Positions 58,930 to 64,000 of a DNA stretch of 64,000 bases are shown here, one piece after another; positions within the stretch are counted from its first letter, which is position 1; the number at the start of each line of letters is the position of its first letter. The stretch covers positions 1 to 64,000 of the forward strand of contig NZ_JOAP01000021.1 of NCBI RefSeq assembly GCF_000720475.1, written 5' to 3'. Position numbers and translations under genes: made by a program. The DNA comes from Streptomyces aureocirculatus (GTDB taxonomy: Bacteria > Actinomycetota > Actinomycetes > Streptomycetales > Streptomycetaceae). The notes under the pieces were generated by a model. The model did no database searches. It was not told where the DNA came from and saw only the letters and a program-made list of their open reading frames with translations.

Positions 58930-59034
58930 ATGAAGACTGCAGCCGCGCACCGCACAGCCATGGGCACTCTGCTCGTGGCGCGCCTGCATGTCGATCTCTG
59001 CCGCTGCGTGTCCGCGGCCTGTCGCCGCGTCTGA
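58930..59034 (+). CDS. Putative Cys-containing leader peptide
   Basis: 34 aa ending RLHVDLCRCVSAACRRV. The HVDLCRC block is shared by 'putative leader peptides' found upstream of sulfur-metabolism and transporter genes in actinobacteria (recalled). Three Cys codons near the end would stall ribosomes when Cys-tRNA is scarce, allowing attenuation control of the downstream symporter. ATG 58930 or the internal ATG 58960. Confidence 0.7.
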   Translation: MKTAAAHRTAMGTLLVARLHVDLCRCVSAACRRV

Positions 59035-59123
59035 TTTCCCCGAACAGACCCCTGCAGCGGTGCCCGTCGGCCCTTCGCGGTCGCCGCTCCAACACGTTTC
59101 CCGTCATCACCCGGAGTGTGTCC

Positions 59124-60452
59124 GTGTCCGCGAATTCCGCGTCCCCCGTCGAGCCCGAGTCCGGGTTCCGGATACCGAAGTTCCTCAAGATCCCCTTCTG
59201 GGCCCAGATCCTCGGCGGTCTGGTCCTCGGTGTGCTGCTCGGCTGGCTCGCCCGCAGCCAGGACATCAGTTGGCTGGTCACCACCCTGTCGAAGGTCGGT
59301 GACACCTTCATCGGCCTCCTCAAGCTGGCCGTGGCCCCGCTGGTGTTCTTCGCCATCCTGATCTCGATCACCAACCTGCGGAAGGTCAACAACGCCGCCA
59401 GGCTCGCCACCCGCACACTGCTCTGGTTCATGATCACCTCGCTGATCGCGGTCGCGATCGGTCTGGTCATCGGCCTGGTCACCAACCCCGGCGCCGGTAC
59501 GGGACTGACCCCGAAGGACGGCGCCAAGCCCGAGCACACGGGCTCCTGGATCGACTTCCTCACCGGCATCATCCCGACCGACGTCATCACGCCGTTCACC
59601 GAGCTGAACGTCCTCCAGATCGTCTTCATGGCGGCCGTCGCGGGTGTCGCCATCCTCAAGATCGGCGACGAGAAGGCCAAGCCGATCCTGGACCTCAGCG
59701 AGGCCGTGCTCGAACTGCTCCAGAAGGCCCTGTGGTGGGTCATCAAGCTGTCCCCGATCGGCACCGTCGGCCTCATCGGCTTCGCCATCGCCGACTACGG
59801 CTGGAACCTGATCAGCAAGTACGCGACGTTCACCGCCGACATCTACATCGGCTGCGCCCTGGTGCTCTTCGGCGTCTACCCGCTGCTGCTCGCCACCGTC
59901 GCCAAGGTCAACCCGTGGCAGTTCTTCAAGGGCGCCTGGCCGGCCATCCAGTTGGCGTTCGTCTCGCGCTCCTCGGTGGGCACGATGCCGCTCACCCAGA
60001 AGGTCACCGAGCGCCTCGGCGTGCCGAAGGAGTACACCTCCTTCGCGGTGCCGTTCGGCGCCACCACCAAGATGGACGGCTGCGCCGCCATCTACCCGGC
60101 GATCGCCGCGATCTTCGTCGCGCAGATCTTCGACGTACAGATGGGCGTCAAGGAGTACCTGCTCATCGCGTTCGTCTCGGTCGTCGGCTCCGCCGCCACG
60201 GCCGGTCTGACCGGCGCGACGGTCATGCTGACGCTGACCCTCTCCACGCTCGGCCTGCCCATGGAGGGCGTCGGTCTGCTCCTGGCCATCGACCCCGTCC
60301 TGGACATGATGCGCACCGCCACCAACGTGGCCGGGCAGGTCGTGGCGCCGCTGATCGTGGCCGCGCGGGAGAACATCCTCGACCGCGAGGCGTACGACAA
60401 CGCCACCGCGTCGCCGGTGGACGAGCCGGGCGTGGCCCCCGCCGCCGCCTGA
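59124..60452 (+). CDS. DAACS-family Na+/H+ symporter, cystine/dicarboxylate transporter-like
   Basis: 442 aa. GltP/DctA fold, about eight TM helices plus re-entrant loops (RSSVGTMPLTQKVTERLGVP, GATTKMDGCAAIYPAIAAIF, DPVLDMMRTATNVAGQ). The MDGCAAIYPA motif differs from the MDGTALY of glutamate carriers and resembles the NGCAGIYPA of L-cystine carriers (TcyP). GTG 59124 has GGAG 7 nt upstream. The upstream Cys leader peptide agrees with cystine uptake. Confidence 0.88.
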   Translation: MSANSASPVEPESGFRIPKFLKIPFWAQILGGLVLGVLLGWLARSQDISWLVTTLSKVGDTFIGLLKLAVAPLVFFAILISITNLRKVNNAARLATRTLLWFMITSLIAVAIGLVIGLVTNPGAGTGLTPKDGAKPEHTGSWIDFLTGIIPTDVITPFTELNVLQIVFMAAVAGVAILKIGDEKAKPILDLSEAVLELLQKALWWVIKLSPIGTVGLIGFAIADYGWNLISKYATFTADIYIGCALVLFGVYPLLLATVAKVNPWQFFKGAWPAIQLAFVSRSSVGTMPLTQKVTERLGVPKEYTSFAVPFGATTKMDGCAAIYPAIAAIFVAQIFDVQMGVKEYLLIAFVSVVGSAATAGLTGATVMLTLTLSTLGLPMEGVGLLLAIDPVLDMMRTATNVAGQVVAPLIVAARENILDREAYDNATASPVDEPGVAPAAA

Positions 60453-60516
60453 CGTCCCCTGGCGGGGCATGTCCCCTGGTAGGGAAGTGCCCTGCTCACC
60501 GGGTTGAACGACGGGC

Positions 60517-60553
60517 CGAAGGCCGCCTCCGCACGGTGCGGAGGCGGCCTTCG
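60517..60553. terminator. Bidirectional terminator
   Basis: Perfect 17-bp stem (cgaaggccgcctccgca / tgcggaggcggccttcg), 3-nt loop, between convergent symporter and chaplin genes. Confidence 0.92.
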
Positions 60554-60567
60554 CCGTGTCGGCCCGG

Positions 60568-60810
60568 CTAGTGGTTCTTGCAGGTGTTGTCGGTCGCCGG
60601 GTTGAGCAGGCCGACGATGTCGACGGTGGTGCCGCAGACGTTGGCGGCGACGTCGACCGGCACCTGCACCGCGTTGCCGGAGAGCACGCCACCGGAATTG
60701 GATATTCCGGCCGCGGCGTCGGGCTCGGGGTCCGCTGCCGCGGCGCCGGCCCCGCCGATGACGACGGTCGCGGCGAGGGCCGCTGCGGCGAAGAACGCAC
60801 GCTTGCGCAT
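60568..60810 (-). CDS. Short chaplin
   Basis: 80 aa. Sec signal peptide (RKRAFFAAAALAATVVIGG, cleavage at about AAA-DP, residue 26-27) then a single chaplin domain: GISNSGGVLSGNAVQVPVDV, ANVCGTTVDIVGLLNPA. The two conserved cysteines are Cys59 and Cys77. Short chaplins assemble into amyloid surface films that let aerial hyphae leave the medium. AGGAGG lies upstream. No BldN-type promoter could be seen in front of it. Confidence 0.95.
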   Translation of the reverse strand: MRKRAFFAAAALAATVVIGGAGAAAADPEPDAAAGISNSGGVLSGNAVQVPVDVAANVCGTTVDIVGLLNPATDNTCKNH

Positions 60811-61045
60811 GGGCTTACCTCCTGATGAGGGAAAGTCGGACGGTTTCGAGCCTCGTCCGGGCGCCGTCGCGGGGAAACAGCAGTGCTCCGTTCGGCCCAG
60901 GGGACCCGCTCGTCCGGGGGGATCTTCCTCGTGGAGGTTTCCCGCCGCCCGGTGATCTCCCGGTGATCTCCGGGTGTCCTACGGGTGGGGCGGAGCTCGC
61001 CGTACGCTGACCGGTGGACGGTTGGTGCGGAAGGCGGGGGCCGGA

Positions 61046-61822
61046 GTGGCGGATGTGAAGACCGTGCGGGCTGCGAAGGCTAAGAAGGCCGTGAAGACGG
61101 CCAAGCCTGCGAAGGCTGCGAAGGCTGCGAAGCCGGTGAAGGGCGCCAGGGCGGGGAAGGCGGCGGAGGCGAAGGGCGGGGACAGGGCGGTGCGGCAGAA
61201 ACGGATGCCGCGTGCCGTGCGGGAGCGGCAGATGCTCGACGCGGCGGTGCGCACCTTCGGACAGCGGGGTTACCGCGCCGCGTCCATGGACGAGATCGCG
61301 GAGCTCGCCGGGGTCTCCAAGCCACTGGTGTATCTGTACCTGAACTCCAAGGAAGACCTGTTCACGGCCTGCATCCGGCGTGAGGCCGCGGCCCTCGTCG
61401 AGGCCGTACGTGAGGCCGTGACCCCGGACGCGCCCGCCGACCGCCAACTCTGGGACGGGCTGCGGGCCTTCTTCGCGCACACCGCCGAGCACCCCGACGC
61501 CTGGGCGGTGCTGCACAGCCAGGCCCGCACCGTCGGGGAGCCCTTCGCCGCCGAGGTCAACGTCATGCGCGAGGAGATCGTCACCTTTGTGACCGCGCTC
61601 ATCGCCGCGGCCGCCCGTGCCGCCCACCACGACGCCGCGCTGCCCGACCGGGAGGTCGCGGGCCTCGCCCACGCGCTCGTGGGCGCGGCCGAGTCGCTCG
61701 CGGGCTGGGCCAACACGGAGGCGACCGTGTCCGCACACCAGGCAGCGGCGACGCTGATGAACTTCGCGTGGGCGGGCCTCGGCGACCTGATGGAGGGGCG
61801 CCCCTGGTCACCGCCCCGGTAG
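61046..61822 (+). CDS. TetR/AcrR-family regulator with Lys/Ala-rich tail
   Basis: 258 aa. The first ~48 residues are Lys/Ala/Pro repeats (AKKAVKTAKPAKAAKAAKPV), like histone-H1 or HupS tails. TetR HTH follows (RERQMLDAAVRTFGQRGYRA, MDEIAELAGVSKPLVYLYLN) and a C-terminal ligand domain. GTG 61046 is chosen; GTG 61025 is possible. Convergent with the MaoC gene (11-nt gap). Confidence 0.88.
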   Translation: MADVKTVRAAKAKKAVKTAKPAKAAKAAKPVKGARAGKAAEAKGGDRAVRQKRMPRAVRERQMLDAAVRTFGQRGYRAASMDEIAELAGVSKPLVYLYLNSKEDLFTACIRREAAALVEAVREAVTPDAPADRQLWDGLRAFFAHTAEHPDAWAVLHSQARTVGEPFAAEVNVMREEIVTFVTALIAAAARAAHHDAALPDREVAGLAHALVGAAESLAGWANTEATVSAHQAAATLMNFAWAGLGDLMEGRPWSPPR

Positions 61823-61849
61823 GTCGCCCCTGGTCACCGCCCCGGCAGG
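61799..61849. repeat. 26-bp tandem duplication across the TetR/MaoC junction
   Basis: cgcccctggtcaccgccccg... at 61799-61823 repeats at 61825-61849 with one change. The first copy encodes the TetR end; the second contains the MaoC stop. Confidence 0.88.
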
Positions 61850-62775
61850 CGGTGCGGCTCCGGTGCCCGCGGGGTCCCGCCCGGCTCCCGCGGCGGGCCC
61901 GGCCGCACCGCACCCGTCAGGTGCACCCGGCCCGCCGGACCGCGCAGCGCGAAGGCGTCGCCCGCGGCCGCGTACGTCACCGAGCCGGGAAGCAGCACCG
62001 GCGCCCTGAACTCCGCGCTCACGCACAGCGCCGAGCCGCTCCCGCCGTCCGCCCACGGCCCCGCCTCGCGCTGGTGCTCGGCCACGCAGCGCGCGAACGT
62101 CCACATGCCGTGGGCGATGGCGCGCGGGAAGCCGAAGAGGCGGGCGGTGAGCGGGTGCAGATGGATGGGGTTGTGGTCCCCGGACACGGCGGCGTAGCGC
62201 CGGCCGAGGTCGCCGGGCAGCCGCCACTCCGCGTGCGCCGGCGGGCCGGGGGCGGGGTCGGGCGTGGGGCCGGGCCACCCGTCCCGCGCGGCCACGGACG
62301 GCTCCGCCCTGCGGTGCCGGGACAGGTAGGTGCTGCGGGACTCCCACACGGGCGTGCCGCCGACGCTCGCGAGGGTGACGACCGTCGCCTCGGTGCCCCG
62401 CCGGTGCGGTGCCAACGCCTCCGCGTACGTGGTGAGTTCGAGATCCTCCGCGGGCAGCAGGGCGCGGTGCTGCACGATCTCCACGGACGTGTGCACGAGC
62501 CCGAGCAGCGGCAGCGGGAAGTCTCGGCCCGCCATCAGCCGCATGGCCCCCGGGAACGCGAGGACGTGCGGGTACGTCACCGGCAGCGGCTCACCCCCGC
62601 CCGTGCCGCCGCCCCGCCCGGCCGCGAACCCGCACAGCCTCTCGTACGCGACGAGCCGCTCCACATCGGCCCGCACCCGCCCCGAGACGGCCCCCGGCAG
62701 CGGAGCATCGGACCGGGCCCGCTTGAACACGGACAGGGCTGCTCCCCGCAGCAGGGTGAGCGCGAGCGAGGTCAT
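61834..62775 (-). CDS. MaoC-like acyl dehydratase (hotdog fold)
   Basis: 313 aa. C-terminal MaoC hydratase motif: YAAVSGDHNPIHLHPLTARL with FPRAIAHGMWTFAR. The N-terminal half is a second, degenerate hotdog (PVTYPHVLAFPGAMRLMAGR, VHTSVEIVQHRALLPAEDL). Hydrates 2-enoyl-CoA or ACP by family. ATG 62775 has AAGGGGA. Probably cotranscribed with the upstream FabG-like gene. Confidence 0.88.
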   Translation of the reverse strand: MTSLALTLLRGAALSVFKRARSDAPLPGAVSGRVRADVERLVAYERLCGFAAGRGGGTGGGEPLPVTYPHVLAFPGAMRLMAGRDFPLPLLGLVHTSVEIVQHRALLPAEDLELTTYAEALAPHRRGTEATVVTLASVGGTPVWESRSTYLSRHRRAEPSVAARDGWPGPTPDPAPGPPAHAEWRLPGDLGRRYAAVSGDHNPIHLHPLTARLFGFPRAIAHGMWTFARCVAEHQREAGPWADGGSGSALCVSAEFRAPVLLPGSVTYAAAGDAFALRGPAGRVHLTGAVRPGPPREPGGTPRAPEPHRLPGR

Positions 62776-62844
62776 GACGGTCCCCTTCTGGTCACTGGGC
62801 GATCGGGACAACGGCGGGCGGGCCGGGCGGCGCGTGCGTGCGCT

Positions 62845-62925
62845 GGGTCCGGCGAGTTCGGTGGGAAAGTCGGGTCCGGCGAGTTCAGCGGGAATGCCGG
62901 GTCCGGTGTGTTCGGCGGGAGGAAA
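62845..62925. repeat. Three 27-bp tandem repeats
   Basis: gggtccggcgagttc... at 62845, 62872 and 62899, in the gap between the FabG-like and MaoC genes. Confidence 0.9.
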
Positions 62926-63021
62926 AGGTGGGTGGGTGGGAGAAACCGCCGCGGGGCGGCGGAGGGTTCGGCGGGACGGGAACGTGCAGGTTCAGGGGGG
63001 AGCCGCGGAACAGCCGGAGGC

Positions 63022-64000
63022 TCACGCGCCGAGAAGGCTCTGACCGCACACGCGGAGGACCTGCCCGTTGACGGCGCCGGTCGCAAGCCACGCCGTGGCC
63101 TCGGCGACATCCACGGGGAGCCCGCCCTGCCCCAGGGAGTTCATGCGCCGCCCGGCCGCACGGATGAACAGCGGAACCGCCGCCGTCATCCGGGTCTCGA
63201 TGAAGCCGGGCGCGACGGCGTTCACCGTGACGCCGTACTCGGCGAGTGCCCGGGGCGCGAGGGAGCGTACGAAGCCGACGACGCCCGCCTTGGCGGCCGC
63301 GTAGTTCGTCTGGCCCGCGTTCCCCGCGATGCCCGCGATGGACGCCGTGGCCACGACCCGGCCGCCCCGGCACAGCGTGCCGGACTTCAGCAGGAAGTCC
63401 GTGGTGCGCAGCACGCTCGCGAGATTGACCTCGACGACCGAACTCCAGCGGTCGGCGGCCATGTTGGCGAACCGCCGGTCCCGGGTGATGCCCGCGTTGT
63501 GCACGAGGACGCCGAGCCCGTCGGGCAGCGCGGCGGCGATCCGCTCACCGGCGTCGTCCGCGGTGATGTCCAGGGGCAGCGCGGTGCCCTCGACGCGCGC
63601 GGCGACGCGGCCGAGCTCGGGCGCGGCGGACGGCACGTCGAGGACGACGACGTGTGCGCCGTCGCGGGCCAGGACCTCCGCGACGGCGGCGCCGATGCCG
63701 CGGGCCGCACCGGTGACGAGGGCGGTGCGGCCCGCGAGCGACCGGGCGCTGGCCGCCGTGTCCTCGTCGAGGTCGACGTCGATGACCTGTCCGTTCACGT
63801 ACGCCGACTTCGGTGAGAGCAGGAAGCGCAGGGTGGCCTCGGCGGCGCGCGCCGACGGTGCGCGGACGAGCTGGACCGTCCTGCCGCGGCCCAGCTCCTT
63901 GCCGAGGGAGCGCACGAACCCCTCGAGGGCCTGCTGGGCGGCGGCCTGGTGGTGGTCGGCGGGGGAGAGGGGCGCGCCCAGGATCACCACGCGCCCGCAG
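63022..64000 (-). CDS. 3-oxoacyl-ACP/CoA reductase, FabG-like (5' end beyond window)
   Basis: At least 326 residues visible. The open frame continues through 64000 without a stop, so the gene starts to the right. The visible C-terminal ~240 residues are an SDR domain: LVTGAARGIGAAVAEVLARD, HNAGITRDRR, SIAGIAGNAGQTNYAAAKAG (Ser-Tyr-Lys), NAVAPGFIETRM. The ~85 residues before it (EGFVRSLGKELGRGRTVQLV) look like a truncated second Rossmann domain, as in long FabG4-type reductases. Probably same transcript as the MaoC gene. Confidence 0.9.
   Translation of the reverse strand, partial: CGRVVILGAPLSPADHHQAAAQQALEGFVRSLGKELGRGRTVQLVRAPSARAAEATLRFLLSPKSAYVNGQVIDVDLDEDTAASARSLAGRTALVTGAARGIGAAVAEVLARDGAHVVVLDVPSAAPELGRVAARVEGTALPLDITADDAGERIAAALPDGLGVLVHNAGITRDRRFANMAADRWSSVVEVNLASVLRTTDFLLKSGTLCRGGRVVATASIAGIAGNAGQTNYAAAKAGVVGFVRSLAPRALAEYGVTVNAVAPGFIETRMTAAVPLFIRAAGRRMNSLGQGGLPVDVAEATAWLATGAVNGQVLRVCGQSLLGA

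Noticed and set aside
1..64000. CRISPR arrays, tRNA genes, prophage or a biosynthetic gene cluster
   Set aside because: No regularly spaced repeats, no cloverleaf-like segments, and no integrase, structural phage genes, PKS or NRPS modules were seen. The direct repeats found are tandem without spacers.

Overview
This is a high-GC actinobacterial chromosome segment, almost certainly Streptomyces. The evidence is a bldN/rsbN developmental sigma and anti-sigma pair, the rex-hemACD operon with a Rex operator, a chaplin, futalosine-pathway menaquinone genes, many GTG/TTG starts with ATGA/GTGA stop-start overlaps, and typical Streptomyces intergenic palindromes. Gene content is mostly chromosomal-core. 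No phage, plasmid or complete insertion sequence is visible, but there is one MITE-like element with perfect 29-bp ends.

Layout. 1-92: 3' end of a 5S rRNA and the rrn terminator. 112-4303: HAD phosphatase, MFS permease, AcuC-type deacetylase, a phosphatase-like protein. 4433-7522: BldC/excisionase-like HTH protein, 32-aa basic protein, epimerase, PlsC-type acyltransferase. 7731-10069 (minus): rsbN and bldN with a recognisable BldN-type promoter for rsbN. 10563-11994: HAD-IB hydrolase and glutaredoxin-like protein. 12349-18548: rex-hemA-hemC-hemD(cobA fusion), then hemB, giving tetrapyrrole synthesis from glutamyl-tRNA under NADH-sensing control. 18667-25102: accessory genes (quinone oxidoreductase behind a MerR-type operator, imine-reductase-like enzyme, two DUF4232 exported proteins divergent from a membrane-anchored HTH protein, aminotransferase). 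25106-28836: divergent argS and class I lysS, then the MITE. 28979-36939: DUF2637 membrane protein, paired DUF3558 lipoproteins divergent from rtcB, SDR, YnfA, secreted protein, GNAT. 36985-40383: LysR regulator plus serine beta-lactamase-like protein divergent from a class B penicillin-binding protein.

41209-49462: hemL, a histidine phosphatase, a lipoprotein deacetylase-like protein and a System II cytochrome c maturation operon (TlpA/ResA-like, ccdA, resB, ccsB). Together with rex-hem this window carries much of the haem supply and cytochrome assembly machinery. 49540-51137: an ECF sigma factor coupled to a CU044_5270-family membrane protein. 51209-53178: SRPBCC protein, 2-oxoglutarate dioxygenase-like enzyme, small membrane protein. 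53279-58308: late menaquinone steps (UbiD-like decarboxylase, prenyltransferase MqnP, UbiX, Lrp regulator, MqnE). 58930-60452: a Cys-containing leader peptide ahead of a DAACS-family symporter with cystine-transporter-like features. 60568-64000: chaplin, TetR regulator with a histone-like Lys/Ala tail, MaoC-like hydratase, and a FabG-type reductase running off the right edge.

The least explained signals are the leader peptide/symporter unit, the LysR-hydrolase-PBP module, the MITE overlapping the lysS stop codon, the MerR-type operator, and several short tandem duplications at gene ends. Function calls come from reading the sequence and recalling families. No database search was run.
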